A stretch of 37,246 bases of DNA from Oscillospiraceae bacterium (GTDB lineage: Bacteria; Bacillota; Clostridia; Oscillospirales; JAKOTC01), in the NCBI GenBank assembly GCA_035353335.1, contig DAOPZJ010000025.1, positions 1 to 37,246 on the forward strand, in the 5' to 3' direction. The notes below the pieces were generated by a model. That model worked only from the letters and a program-made list of their open reading frames with translations. It was not told where the DNA came from and did not search any database. Position numbers and translations under genes: made by a program. Position 1 is the first letter of the stretch. Each line of letters opens with the position of its first letter. Positions 16,919 to 25,034 of this stretch are shown in pieces.

Positions 16919-16947
16919 TTGAAATCCTCACAGAATCATGATATCAT
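16919..16947 (+). promoter_or_regulatory. promoter of the membrane-protein trio
   Basis: TTGAAA (16919-16924) and TATCAT (16942-16947) are 17 bases apart. The predicted start is just upstream of the AAGAAGGGA ribosome site of the gene at 16976. Confidence 0.65.
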
Positions 16948-16975
16948 TGATAAAATTCAAGAAGGGACTTTATGT

Positions 16976-17641
16976 ATGCGATTCGGAAAAGGCGGCAGTT
17001 TCATCATCAGCAAACGCTCGCTCAAAATCATAATCGGTGCTGCAATCGTCGTAGTGCTCGCAATCGCAGCCGCATTGTGGTTTACGAATCATTCACTTGA
17101 TCCCAGAGATTACTTTTATACTGATTTTGCAACCGGAATCACCGATATCAGAGTAGAAACCGGAATCCGTACCTATACCGTTCTCGATACCGACAATCCC
17201 GACAGCATCACCGCACTGTTCGGCTATTCCCCTTTCCCGCCTTATATCCCCAAAAACTTTTCACTGACCAAAGCGGAATTAATTTCTCAGGATGAAAATG
17301 ACGGCAGAAAATTTAAAGACGTCATCCGACTGCGCTATGAAGACACAGAGGATCCGAAGAAATTCTTTTTAATTATCATGACGGACGGTCTCGGCCTTTA
17401 TGCCAAAAGCGATTATTTGACCCATAACGAGATCACAGATGATCCGGCAAGCATTAACGGCAATTTTGTGACTTTTGCGGACTTTGATTTATGTATTTAT
17501 AAATTCATGGGTGCCGACGCCTATTTTTCCAAATTTCAATTTGCAGATCGGGATTGGATTGTTCATTTCGAAAACCTGACAAAGCGCGATATCCGATTGA
17601 TCATTACCTCAATTATAACACAGAGCGGAGATGTTAAATGA
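16976..17641 (+). CDS. membrane-anchored protein, DUF4367-like
   Basis: This 221-residue protein has a short cytoplasmic basic start (MRFGKGG...SKRSLK), one membrane helix (about residues 18-38), and an extracellular part. The latter resembles DUF4367: a PxxLPxGY-like segment (PPYIPKNFSLTKAEL), a strand block KDVIRLRYED...FFLIIMTD, a SINGN segment, and a C-terminal NLTKRDIRLIITSI helix. DUF4367 proteins are common in Clostridia, often linked to anti-sigma or envelope-stress proteins; the function here is unknown. The frame is open from 16919, but AAGGGA lies 8 bases before the ATG at 16976 and the upstream ATG overlaps the promoter. It overlaps the next gene by 4 bases. Confidence 0.7.
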   Translation: MRFGKGGSFIISKRSLKIIIGAAIVVVLAIAAALWFTNHSLDPRDYFYTDFATGITDIRVETGIRTYTVLDTDNPDSITALFGYSPFPPYIPKNFSLTKAELISQDENDGRKFKDVIRLRYEDTEDPKKFFLIIMTDGLGLYAKSDYLTHNEITDDPASINGNFVTFADFDLCIYKFMGADAYFSKFQFADRDWIVHFENLTKRDIRLIITSIITQSGDVK

Positions 17642-18309
17642 TGGACGACCAAACTTCCCAACAGAAAAAGGACAGCCGAATTCTCTATATCATTTTAGTT
17701 TGGGTGGGCGTGATTGTCATCGCAATCGCCTCCTTTATGATTTTCGGCAACAGTTCCGGTAAAAATATCAAGCAGCTCGATTTGAAATGGAACGATATCC
17801 AATTCGGCGAAGTGGTCGACGCCAATTTCACCTGGGAAGATGTCGTCACAAACCTCACTGCCGAACAATTGAAATCTATCATTGGCGTCAGTCCGGTCGT
17901 TGAAGCACCGCTGTTTTCGAATTTCAGCATCGGCGGAGTGCGTAAATATATCCCGATAGGCGCTTCCGGAGATCCGGTGACTGACCAAATGAGCGTTGGC
18001 ATTCAGTTTCAGGACGATTCCGACGAGAAACGCACTGTTCTCTCTATTGTCTCAAATACATCTGATTTGACCCTGCAATTTCCGAACGCCGAATACAACC
18101 ACGACCTGCGAAACACCGGCGAAGTTTGGACAATGGTCGGCGAAAACCGTTGTAAGCTGTATCGGATTTACGCCGAATCTCTTGTCTCGCAGTACAGTTA
18201 TGCCATCTTTGAGAAGGATGGGCATTTTTGGCATATCGAATTTGCAAATATGACCGATGATGAGATTGCGGAAGTACTCTATTACGCGATGCTACCGACC
18301 GGCAAATAA
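17638..18309 (+). CDS. membrane-anchored hypothetical protein, related to the preceding one
   Basis: This 223-residue protein has one N-terminal membrane helix (about residues 15-35: IIL-VWVGVIVIAIASFMI) and an extracellular domain. It shares a general layout with the gene upstream: a strand-rich middle, then a WHIEFANMTDDEIAEVLYYAM end that resembles the upstream protein's VHFENLTKRDIRLIITSI. This suggests divergent paralogues, possibly both DUF4367-related. The ATG overlaps the upstream stop (ATGA); a second ATG follows directly at 17641. CGGAGATG serves as ribosome site. I do not recognise a specific function. Confidence 0.7.
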   Translation: MMDDQTSQQKKDSRILYIILVWVGVIVIAIASFMIFGNSSGKNIKQLDLKWNDIQFGEVVDANFTWEDVVTNLTAEQLKSIIGVSPVVEAPLFSNFSIGGVRKYIPIGASGDPVTDQMSVGIQFQDDSDEKRTVLSIVSNTSDLTLQFPNAEYNHDLRNTGEVWTMVGENRCKLYRIYAESLVSQYSYAIFEKDGHFWHIEFANMTDDEIAEVLYYAMLPTGK

Positions 18310-18390
18310 CTTTTCAAACGACCGATTCATCATTAAACATCATCATATTTTGCTGCTGAGACCAACGATTCACATTAAAAGGAGATCTGT

Positions 18391-18957
18391 ATGAGTACAA
18401 GGGCAAAGAATTGGCTGACCTTCGGCATCATCGTCGCAGTAATTGCAGCGGTTTACGGCGTGTTCGAGCTCATTCATTTTCAGAGATATAAAATCCCGGA
18501 AGATGCCGTCTTAGGCAATTTGAATATTTCGATGGTTCAGAAAGAACCGGAGATTATCCGCTCAATGTTTACGGATCAAATCGCCGAATCAACTACAATC
18601 TATGTCTTTCGCCCGGACGGCGGCCTGAATATCGGCTCCTTTAATACGGCAGTCGATAACGCATTATATCCGGGCGTCAAAGAGGGTTTTTCCATGAATG
18701 AACCCGGCAGTATTTATTTCATCAAAGATGATAAGGTTTACTGCTGTTCCGTGACCGACCGAAATTGGAAAATCACCGACCGGAAGACATGGCAGGCGTT
18801 TGCGATTTTCGAACTGCGCGACGGAATTCCCCGGATTGATGATAATTATATCATGTTTGACGGTGCATATCCGATCATTTTAAGCGAAACCAAATTAACC
18901 TGGTCCGGCTTCATCGCACAAGTGCATCAAAAGATTGCAGAATACGAAAGCCGCTAA
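18391..18957 (+). CDS. small membrane-anchored hypothetical protein
   Basis: This 188-residue protein has an N-terminal membrane helix (about residues 9-27) and a soluble outer part of about 160 residues with no family I recognise. AAAGGAGAT lies 4 bases before the ATG. It comes 81 bases after the two DUF4367-like genes on the same strand, with no terminator between, so the three probably form one unit. Composition is similar to its neighbours, and there is no sign of transfer. Confidence 0.65.
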   Translation: MSTRAKNWLTFGIIVAVIAAVYGVFELIHFQRYKIPEDAVLGNLNISMVQKEPEIIRSMFTDQIAESTTIYVFRPDGGLNIGSFNTAVDNALYPGVKEGFSMNEPGSIYFIKDDKVYCCSVTDRNWKITDRKTWQAFAIFELRDGIPRIDDNYIMFDGAYPIILSETKLTWSGFIAQVHQKIAEYESR

Positions 18958-18997
18958 ATATTCATTGCACACCGACGCTGCTTTTCAAAAAAACCGG

Positions 18998-19026
18998 TTG
19001 ACAAAACCCCTTTGTAATGATAAAAT
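18998..19026 (+). promoter_or_regulatory. promoter of tRNA-Leu
   Basis: A consensus TTGACA (18998-19003) and TAAAAT (19021-19026) are exactly 17 bases apart, about 39 bases before the mature tRNA. This is a strong stable-RNA promoter. Confidence 0.88.
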
Positions 19027-19064
19027 ACACTTTGCGGTTTGGAACTCCGAATCGTAAAGTTTAT

Positions 19065-19148
19065 GCGAGAGTGGCGGAACTGGTAGACGCGCACGTTTGA
19101 GGGGCGTGTGTCTATGACATACGGGTTCAAGTCCCGTTTCTCGCACCA
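19065..19148 (+). tRNA. tRNA-Leu (anticodon GAG)
   Basis: The 84-base cloverleaf has acceptor GCGAGAG/TTCTCGC, a D arm GCG-GAACTGGTAGA-CGC, and anticodon stem CACGT/GCGTG around loop TTGAGGG (anticodon at 19099-19101). A long class-II variable arm, a GGGTTCAAGTCCC T arm, discriminator A and an encoded CCA end follow. The long variable arm and A discriminator fit leucine. Confidence 0.96.
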
Positions 19149-19189
19149 AAATAAAAGAGTGCTCACGACAGTGAGTGCTTTTTTATTTT
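19149..19189 (+). terminator. terminator of tRNA-Leu
   Basis: AAAAGAGTGCTCAC pairs with GTGAGTGCTTTTTT through a stem with two or three G-U pairs and a GACA loop, and runs into TTTTTTATTTT directly after the tRNA. Confidence 0.85.
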
Positions 19190-19372
19190 GGTATGGGACT
19201 TGAACTTGTTCAAGTCCGAACAGCCGCGCAGCGGATGTTTTTCTCTGCACCACCATACTGAGTCCGGACGCGTATGCCGTCCGAGCTCTTTTTGTATTTC
19301 ACACTTCGTTAGCTCGCGGTCGTATCTCCACTCATGTGGGCGTTTTATTTTTAAATTCGGGGTTTCATTTCT
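19190..19372. other. gene-free stretch with a second hairpin
   Basis: At 19208-19226 the sequence ACTTGAACTTGTTCAAGT is a near-perfect palindrome. At 19260-19293 GAG-TC-CGGACG / CGTCCG-AG-CTC is followed by TTTTTG, which looks like a back-up plus-strand terminator. The activase gene on the other strand ends at 19373; I see no clear terminator for it. No credible coding frame is present. Confidence 0.45.
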
Positions 19373-20257
19373 TCATTGGCTTACATTTAAATTAAATTTT
19401 TTCAGTGCATCTATGGCTTTGAGCATATCACTGTCGGTGGTTTCGGTATGAGGCAGTGTATTTTTCAGATTCAATGCCTTGTATCTTGAGGCGGCAAGAG
19501 AGTGATATCGTAAAACTTGCACTTTTTTGATACCGTTTAAATGCTGCAGGAATTCTCCGATTTTTTCACATTCACCGTCATTATATCCTTTTACAAGGAG
19601 GTATCTGATTTCAATATTACAGCCGCTTTCCGATAAATGTTTTAAGTTGTCAAGAATCAGTTTATTGTCCTGCCCGGTAAGGCTTTTGTGTAAATTTGAA
19701 TCAATGGCCTTGATGTCATATAAAAATGTGTCAATATACGGCATGACAGTATGTATCAAATTTTTATTTACAAAACCGCAGGTGTCAATATTTACGCTGA
19801 TGCCTTTCATATACAAACTTTTCGAAAGTTCCGTTACAAATTCGCCTTGTCTCAAACATTCTCCGCCTGAAAGTGTGATTCCTCCTTTGCTTGTTTCAAA
19901 AAACACCCTGTCTTGCAAAATGCAGCTTTCCAAGTCATCAAGTTCCCACTCATCACCGTAAGACATCAGCGCGTTCGTCGGACAATTTTTTTGACAAACA
20001 AAACAATTTGTGCAAAGTTCTTTATTTATTAAAGGATATTGATTAAATGATATTGCGCTGTGGGTGCAGCTTTTATAACAAGAACCGCAGGAAATACATT
20101 TGTCGGCGAAAAAAGCCAACTGTTTTTCACTTGAAATACTTTCGGGGTTGTGACACCAAATGCATTTTAACGGACAACCTTTGAAAAAAACCGTCGTGCG
20201 GATGCCCTCACCGTCGTGAATTTCCATTCGCTTGATTCCGGATATCAATGCTTTCAT
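19373..20257 (-). CDS. glycyl-radical enzyme activase (PFL-activating family)
   Basis: This 294-residue radical SAM enzyme should install the radical on its glycyl-radical partner. The SAM cluster motif CX3CX2C is C28, C32, C35 (KGCPLKCIWC). Two ferredoxin-type 4Fe-4S inserts follow (CISCGSCYKSC near residue 54 and CTNCFVCQKNC near 82), as in activases of the choline lyase, benzylsuccinate synthase and hydroxyphenylacetate decarboxylase type rather than PflA itself. TLSGGEC and DIKAID are the usual later motifs. The ATG overlaps the stop of the partner enzyme (ATGA), so the pair is translationally coupled. All cluster cysteines are intact although the partner appears to lack its radical glycine. 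Confidence 0.92.
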   Translation of the reverse strand: MKALISGIKRMEIHDGEGIRTTVFFKGCPLKCIWCHNPESISSEKQLAFFADKCISCGSCYKSCTHSAISFNQYPLINKELCTNCFVCQKNCPTNALMSYGDEWELDDLESCILQDRVFFETSKGGITLSGGECLRQGEFVTELSKSLYMKGISVNIDTCGFVNKNLIHTVMPYIDTFLYDIKAIDSNLHKSLTGQDNKLILDNLKHLSESGCNIEIRYLLVKGYNDGECEKIGEFLQHLNGIKKVQVLRYHSLAASRYKALNLKNTLPHTETTDSDMLKAIDALKKFNLNVSQ

Positions 20258-22332
20258 AGGTTTTCACCGCGATCGGCACGGGCAATAAATTCCTCTTTTT
20301 CCTGATCGCTCAGAGAAGAGAATAATACATTCCACTCGCACAAGCGCACCTGCAGATTCGGATATTCAAAAAGATTCATTTTTGCTTTTTTTAATGTTTC
20401 GGCGTTTAATATATTAAAATGAACGGCGTAACCTCCGAGTTTATAGTAGCTTTTCAAAGCGGAAACAAGCGCGTTAAGCCCGTTTTCGCCTTCAACCGCC
20501 GAGAAATGAAGGTCTATATCGCAAATGGATCCGTTGGGAGTATCAAGGTTTCCGATTCCGGCAACAGAAATCAAATGTGCGGTAGCCCCAAGCTTATCGG
20601 CGCCGAAAGTTGCGCTTGTGTTTTGCGAAATGGTTTCCCCCGAAAGTCTTCCGTCAGCGGAAGCTGCGGTATTCTTCCCGAATTCCCAACGCCAGTCAAT
20701 CGAAAAAGTGCCGAGCCGGTATATGCCGCCCTTCCGGTTGGGGTGGTTGTCTATTTCGTCCGATAAGACAGAAATAATTTTACGGGCATAACTGTCAACG
20801 CTTTGGTCCGCTGTTCCGAACTTCGGAAATCTGTTTTTGACTAGCAGTCTCAATTCCTCATGGTCTTTCCAATTGTTTTTCAGTATTTCGGCAAGTTCGG
20901 AAATCGTCAAAGTTTTATCGTCATAGACCAACTTTTTTATGGCGGCAAGCGAATCGACAGCAGTACCGAGACCCAATGCATTGATGGATGAGTTATTATA
21001 TTTTGCCGTGTGATCGCAATAGATATCTCCCCCTTTTTTAAGCGCAAAATCAAACGTACTTGTGAAAACAGGGGAGGAATGTATTTTGCTGTAATGTTTT
21101 TCAAAGCAATCAACAGCGGCAATTGCGCACTTCGAAAAATATCGCAGCTGGGTTTCGAAATTTGAAAGGAATTCATCGAAAGTTTTAGGATTTGTATTGC
21201 AGTCAACCCCGATTTTCATCCCGGTAAGCATATCAATTCCGTTGTTTAACGAGACCTCTATCGCTTTCGGGATATTCACTCTTCCGTTACAAGAGCAGGT
21301 CAGTTCGCCGAAAGCACCGCATTCATAGCAGCCCACGATATGGTAATCTGCGGCATCCTCAAATTGATCCCCGATTTTAGTCAGTGCGTGAATAACCGTT
21401 TGATCACCGATAAAAACAATGCTGTTCTTGTTTTTACGCACTCCGTCCATCGCAAGCCCTAAAAGGTCATCAGGCGTATTTTCCGAACACATCAAATGCA
21501 GCTTTGTGTTGGAGGTATATACCGTATGATAAGATTTCAACAGTTTATAAGTCAATTCGTTAACACTGCTGTTTCCGTTTATATCCGTACCTCCTAAAGC
21601 AAGCGGAATATTAGCAGGCGCTTTCAGGGTGTCTATGGATTGAAAGAACTCATCGATCAGTTGATCTGCATACTCTCTGTATTTTTCTTTCTGATAGTAA
21701 GTGAATAAAAGTTTATCGAGCCTGCCTAAAGTGCGGACATAGGTTCCCTCGACGGTATGCTGCAAAGCATAATAAACGATCATTGTCTGCATCGCCTCAA
21801 AGAGGTTTTGCGGGGGATTCTTTTTGATGCTTTCAAGTCCGTCGGCAATTCTGTCGAAACCATGGTCTTTTGCAAAAGATATCGTTCTGTCCAGAAAACA
21901 AAAGACGGAATCATAAACCTTTATCAAATTGTTATAAAAGCGCTTTTTTTCAGGAGTATTGCCGTATTTTTCAGAATACTCTGTCACCCGGCTTTTCAGT
22001 CCGGTAAATCCCAAAGCGAGTATTGCCGCAAAGTCGGGGCAGGTGTGGCTGAAGTCGTATCTTCCGGTATACGCAAGACAGTCTTCGCCGTCCTTCAATC
22101 CGCTTTTCAGCAAATCCGCATTGTATTTCAAAGCCCGTGAAACTATAATTTCCTGCATGATGTTTTCGCCGCTGATTGAAAAAAAGAAGCTGTTGTTTGG
22201 AGAAGCCTCAATTTCACAGTTTTCCAATATGTATGAAATGATATCGCCGTCTGTTTTTATGACATCCTGCGTGTCCGCGATATCATTGAAGGCATTTTCT
22301 ATTTTGTCAATTTGGCTTCTGATCATCATCAT
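20254..22332 (-). CDS. glycyl-radical enzyme of the pyruvate formate-lyase superfamily, radical Gly replaced by Glu
   Basis: This 692-residue protein has the PFL-like fold. It keeps the active-site loop: IVGCYECGAFGE has C335 at the thiyl-radical position and E337 at the usual GCxE acid, followed by the NIPKAIEVSLNNGID segment. The C-terminal glycyl loop aligns closely with the family (PNLQVRLCEWNVLFSSLSDQ versus the VR-[VL]-x-G-[YW]-xx-xF-xxL consensus). However, the radical glycine position, 26 residues from the end, is Glu (GAG codon at 20335-20337; E666). As read, the protein could not carry the radical. The frame is open from 22395, but AGAGGAAAG lies 9 bases before the ATG at 22332. The substrate is not predictable from sequence; it is not a clear PFL, choline lyase or diol dehydratase. 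Confidence 0.88.
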   Translation of the reverse strand: MMMIRSQIDKIENAFNDIADTQDVIKTDGDIISYILENCEIEASPNNSFFFSISGENIMQEIIVSRALKYNADLLKSGLKDGEDCLAYTGRYDFSHTCPDFAAILALGFTGLKSRVTEYSEKYGNTPEKKRFYNNLIKVYDSVFCFLDRTISFAKDHGFDRIADGLESIKKNPPQNLFEAMQTMIVYYALQHTVEGTYVRTLGRLDKLLFTYYQKEKYREYADQLIDEFFQSIDTLKAPANIPLALGGTDINGNSSVNELTYKLLKSYHTVYTSNTKLHLMCSENTPDDLLGLAMDGVRKNKNSIVFIGDQTVIHALTKIGDQFEDAADYHIVGCYECGAFGELTCSCNGRVNIPKAIEVSLNNGIDMLTGMKIGVDCNTNPKTFDEFLSNFETQLRYFSKCAIAAVDCFEKHYSKIHSSPVFTSTFDFALKKGGDIYCDHTAKYNNSSINALGLGTAVDSLAAIKKLVYDDKTLTISELAEILKNNWKDHEELRLLVKNRFPKFGTADQSVDSYARKIISVLSDEIDNHPNRKGGIYRLGTFSIDWRWEFGKNTAASADGRLSGETISQNTSATFGADKLGATAHLISVAGIGNLDTPNGSICDIDLHFSAVEGENGLNALVSALKSYYKLGGYAVHFNILNAETLKKAKMNLFEYPNLQVRLCEWNVLFSSLSDQEKEEFIARADRGENL

Positions 22333-22354
22333 ATCATCTTTCCTCTGTATGATC

Positions 22355-22383
22355 ATTATACGTGAAATGGCACGAAGTGTAAA
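22355..22383 (-). promoter_or_regulatory. promoter of the glycyl-radical enzyme operon
   Basis: On the minus strand TTTACA (22383-22378) and a perfect TATAAT (22360-22355) are 17 bases apart, 22 bases before the start codon. Confidence 0.78.
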
Positions 22384-22492
22384 TATTCGGATCAATAATA
22401 ATTGTACTTTTCGAAACTAATCCGCATTGTATTTATGAATGAGTTGCTGTTTTCGGTTTATTTCCCCTTCCCCTCATTCATCATCAGAGTCA

Positions 22493-22521
22493 TTGATGAC
22501 GGGTTTGTTTTATGATAAAAT
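22493..22521 (+). promoter_or_regulatory. promoter of the phosphotransferase gene
   Basis: TTGATG (22493-22498) and TAAAAT (22516-22521, preceded by TGA) are 17 bases apart, 26 bases before the ATG at 22548. Confidence 0.65.
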
Positions 22522-22547
22522 AGTGTTTAAAATGATGGAGGCACTCA

Positions 22548-23492
22548 ATGAAAAAAGAAGAAATGATTGCCGCGGATGTCTTTCAACAATACGGATTGAA
22601 TTTTCAAACCGCCGTGCGCGCCGGCGGATGGACAAACGCGGTTTGGCTGAACGGCGATTTTGCCCTGCGTGTATCGTTACAAAGAGACAACGACAGAATC
22701 GGCAGAGAAGTGCAATTATCAAAGCTGCTTCCGAAGGATGTCGGTTATCCGCAGAATATTCAGACCGGAATGACCGACGGATTTGAATGGAGCCTCTCAA
22801 AAAGGGTGTCGGGTCAACCCTTAAGCGAGGTCTGGGACTCCTTAAAATGGACGCAGCGTATTTCCGCCGTACGGCAAATCGTTGATATTGTGAAATCTGT
22901 TCATACCGCAGATATCGGGAAGGCGGAATCATGGGCTAAGAAAACAGCATGGTATAATGAATTTTCAGAAGAAAAATCAATGGCCGACACAGAAAGGTAC
23001 ATAGAGCAAGGGCTGCTGACGGATGAACAGGGTTGCCAAATGCGTAAAATCCTCAAGCGTTTTTACGAAGCTCATTTTACGGCAAAACCCGTGTTGAATC
23101 ACGGGGATATTACAATGGACAACCTCCTGTGGCACGAGGGTAACGTCGTCTCTCTGATGGATTTTGAACACTCGGTTATCGCTCCGCCCGAACTCGACTA
23201 CCATTCACTTGTGAATTTAACTTTTTTACCGACAGAAGACAGGTTGTTAACCCGTAGTGACGGTGACGAGACAAGCGAATATTTAGATGCGGTAAGCAGG
23301 ATGATCACGCCTCTGTTTTCGCGCCCCGAATCCGCCGATTTGATTTTGGGGTATTCGATCCTGTTCCGGCAGCGGTTTCTTGAATTCTGGCTGGATAACC
23401 CGAAGGGAGATATCTCGCAAGTCGATGCGTATGTAAAACTGTGCTCACTGATTGACGGAAATAAAGGGTACATATCTTCGATTTTGCAGTGA
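22548..23492 (+). CDS. aminoglycoside phosphotransferase (APH)-family kinase
   Basis: This 314-residue protein belongs to the APH/choline-kinase superfamily. VWLNGDFALRVS carries the candidate ATP-binding region with an Arg where many have Lys. LNHGDITMDNLLWHEG is Brenner's motif with the catalytic Asp and Asn, and LMDFEHS supplies the metal-binding acidic residue of the DFG-like position. These enzymes phosphorylate antibiotics, sugars or small metabolites; nothing here proves resistance. GGAGG lies 6 bases before the ATG. It precedes a nucleoside deaminase by 53 bases on the same strand and may share its transcript. Confidence 0.8.
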   Translation: MKKEEMIAADVFQQYGLNFQTAVRAGGWTNAVWLNGDFALRVSLQRDNDRIGREVQLSKLLPKDVGYPQNIQTGMTDGFEWSLSKRVSGQPLSEVWDSLKWTQRISAVRQIVDIVKSVHTADIGKAESWAKKTAWYNEFSEEKSMADTERYIEQGLLTDEQGCQMRKILKRFYEAHFTAKPVLNHGDITMDNLLWHEGNVVSLMDFEHSVIAPPELDYHSLVNLTFLPTEDRLLTRSDGDETSEYLDAVSRMITPLFSRPESADLILGYSILFRQRFLEFWLDNPKGDISQVDAYVKLCSLIDGNKGYISSILQ

Positions 23493-23545
23493 TGAACAGC
23501 AACTGTCAACAACAGTAAAATGATTCCGATTGAGGACGTGATTGT

Positions 23546-24163
23546 ATGTATAAAAATATCGAACGGCCGTGGCAAATTGCATTTGAACAAGGCTGGGAAG
23601 CGCTTGTAAACGGCTCCATTCCCATCGGCGCCGTCATAACCGACGAACACGGCAAGATCATATCCAAAGGCAGAAACCGTCTGTTTGAAAGCAGTACAAA
23701 GAATCCTAAGGTTGCCCATGCGGAAACCGAGGCAATCCGTAACCTCGATGTGTCGAAATACCCCAATACCTATGATTACACTCTTTTCGCCTGCATGGAG
23801 CCCTGCCCCATGTGCATGGGAACGATTGTCATGAGCAATTTGAGAAAACTGCGCGTCGCCGCAAGGGACAGTTATTGCGGTGCGGTTCATTACTGCCGGG
23901 ATGACCCCTATATCGCATCAAAGAACATGCAGGTCAGCTTTGAATCCGGCATTTTGGAGACCGTGCAGCTTACTTTACAAACCTATTTTGAGTTAAAATT
24001 GCGAAACGGTGCAATGAATCCTGTCACGGAAATTTTCGAAAAAGATAATCCCGCTGCCGTTAAAATCGCAAAATCGTTTTATGAAGACCGATTTATTGAA
24101 AACTGCATTGTCTCGGGCGCAGCCTTTGACAAAGTTTTTAATCAGATAGCGGAACGTATATAA
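23546..24163 (+). CDS. nucleoside deaminase (cytidine/deoxycytidylate deaminase fold)
   Basis: This 205-residue zinc deaminase has both catalytic motifs: VAHAETEAI (zinc His and proton-shuttle Glu) and MEPCPMCMG (PCxxC zinc cysteines). The IPIGAVITDEHGKIISKGRN segment is typical of the guanine deaminase / TadA-like branch. A C-terminal extension of about 50 residues after the core is longer than TadA. Substrate could be a free base, nucleoside or tRNA; the free-base type is more likely because no tRNA-binding signature is apparent. A GAGG sequence is about 10 bases before the ATG. Confidence 0.85.
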   Translation: MYKNIERPWQIAFEQGWEALVNGSIPIGAVITDEHGKIISKGRNRLFESSTKNPKVAHAETEAIRNLDVSKYPNTYDYTLFACMEPCPMCMGTIVMSNLRKLRVAARDSYCGAVHYCRDDPYIASKNMQVSFESGILETVQLTLQTYFELKLRNGAMNPVTEIFEKDNPAAVKIAKSFYEDRFIENCIVSGAAFDKVFNQIAERI

Positions 24164-24256
24164 AACTTTGCGCCGTTGCGATCGCCATGGTATCTTAAAG
24201 ATTCCGGCGCAAAATAGATATAAAATTCATATTTTTCAGAAGTGGAGATGAAAAAC

Positions 24257-24664
24257 ATGTGGCAGTGCCCGAAATGCGGAAGAACGTTCAGAAACACCAA
24301 CCAATCCCACACCTGCGGTAAAATCAGCACCATCGGCGAATATATCGCCGAACAACCCGAAACCGTCCGTCCGCTGCTTGAAAAAATCCGCGAGGTCATC
24401 CGAAATGCCGCACCGGACGCGGTCGAAAAAATCTCGTGGCAAATGCCGACTTTTTGGCAGGGCGAAAATCTCATTCACTTCGCGGCTTTTAAAAACCATA
24501 TCGGAATCTTCCCCGGCGGCGAGGCGACCACCTTTTTCGCTGAGCGGCTGACCGATTACAAGACCTCGAAAGGCACGATCCAATTCCCGTTAAATAAGTC
24601 CATCGATTACGATTTAATCGCCGATATCACCAAATGGCGCGTCATGCAAGCCGGCCAAAAGTAG
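24257..24664 (+). CDS. DUF1801 (YdhG-like) protein with N-terminal zinc ribbon
   Basis: This 135-residue protein begins MWQCPKCGRTFRNTNQSHTC, where the CxxC...HxC residues suggest a small zinc-binding knuckle. It continues as a DUF1801/YdhG domain (ISTIGEYIAEQPETVRPLLE, ISWQMPTFW, KNHIGIFPGG, GTIQFPLNKSID). YdhG is related to the frataxin-like fold and thought to act in iron handling; this is family knowledge, not proven here. The frame is open from a GTG at 24242, but GGAG lies 9 bases before the ATG at 24257. It is followed by a DUF1905 gene 79 bases downstream; the two domains often occur together. Confidence 0.8.
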   Translation: MWQCPKCGRTFRNTNQSHTCGKISTIGEYIAEQPETVRPLLEKIREVIRNAAPDAVEKISWQMPTFWQGENLIHFAAFKNHIGIFPGGEATTFFAERLTDYKTSKGTIQFPLNKSIDYDLIADITKWRVMQAGQK

Positions 24665-24684
24665 GGGTCGGCGTCCTCGTCCCC
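24661..24684. repeat. short palindromic repeat at the DUF1801 stop codon
   Basis: The GTAGGGG sequence containing the stop TAG, followed by an imperfect GGGG-t-CG...CG-t-CCCC hairpin, resembles the palindrome at 12313-12329, which also starts at a stop codon. It is probably the same dispersed element family in degenerate form. Confidence 0.4.
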
Positions 24685-24743
24685 ATCGCATGGATTACGA
24701 CCCGTTGCAACCGCCCCCAAACGTCGAAAAACAAGGAGTTATT

Positions 24744-25025
24744 ATGAAAACTTACGAATTTGATGCCGTCATTCGCCAAGTGCCCGATATCGACGGCGCC
24801 TATGTCGAATTCCCGTATGACATCAAAAAAGAATTCGAAAAAGGCCGCGTCAAAGTGCACGCGACATTCGACGGCGAGCCCTATGACGGCAGCATTGTCA
24901 ATATGGGCATCAAAAACCCCGACGGCTCGGTGTGTTATATCATAGGAATACGCAAAGACATCCGCGCAAAAATCGAGAAAAAATCCGGGGATACCGTCCA
25001 TATAATTATCACGGAACGCCAATGA
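24744..25025 (+). CDS. DUF1905 protein
   Basis: This 93-residue protein matches the small beta-barrel DUF1905 family (MKTYEFDAVIRQVPDIDGAY, VEFPYDIKKEFEKGRVKVHA, GIRKDIRAKIEKKSGDTVHI). Its function is unknown, although DUF1905 is often fused or adjacent to YdeI/DUF1801-like domains, as here. AAGGAG lies 5 bases before the ATG at 24744, which excludes the longer frame from 24690. A strong terminator follows. Confidence 0.85.
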   Translation: MKTYEFDAVIRQVPDIDGAYVEFPYDIKKEFEKGRVKVHATFDGEPYDGSIVNMGIKNPDGSVCYIIGIRKDIRAKIEKKSGDTVHIIITERQ

Positions 25026-25034
25026 TTCATCTAT

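Noticed and set aside
18954..19256. Minus-strand reading frame across tRNA-Leu giving a protein-like sequence (CEKRDLNPYVIDTRPSN)
   Set aside because: It is the antisense translation of the tRNA and its flanks, a well-known false annotation; no ribosome site, and it overlaps the tRNA promoter and terminator.
22548..23492. Calling the phosphotransferase an antibiotic resistance gene
   Set aside because: The APH fold covers many metabolite kinases, and nothing in sequence or context points to an antibiotic substrate.
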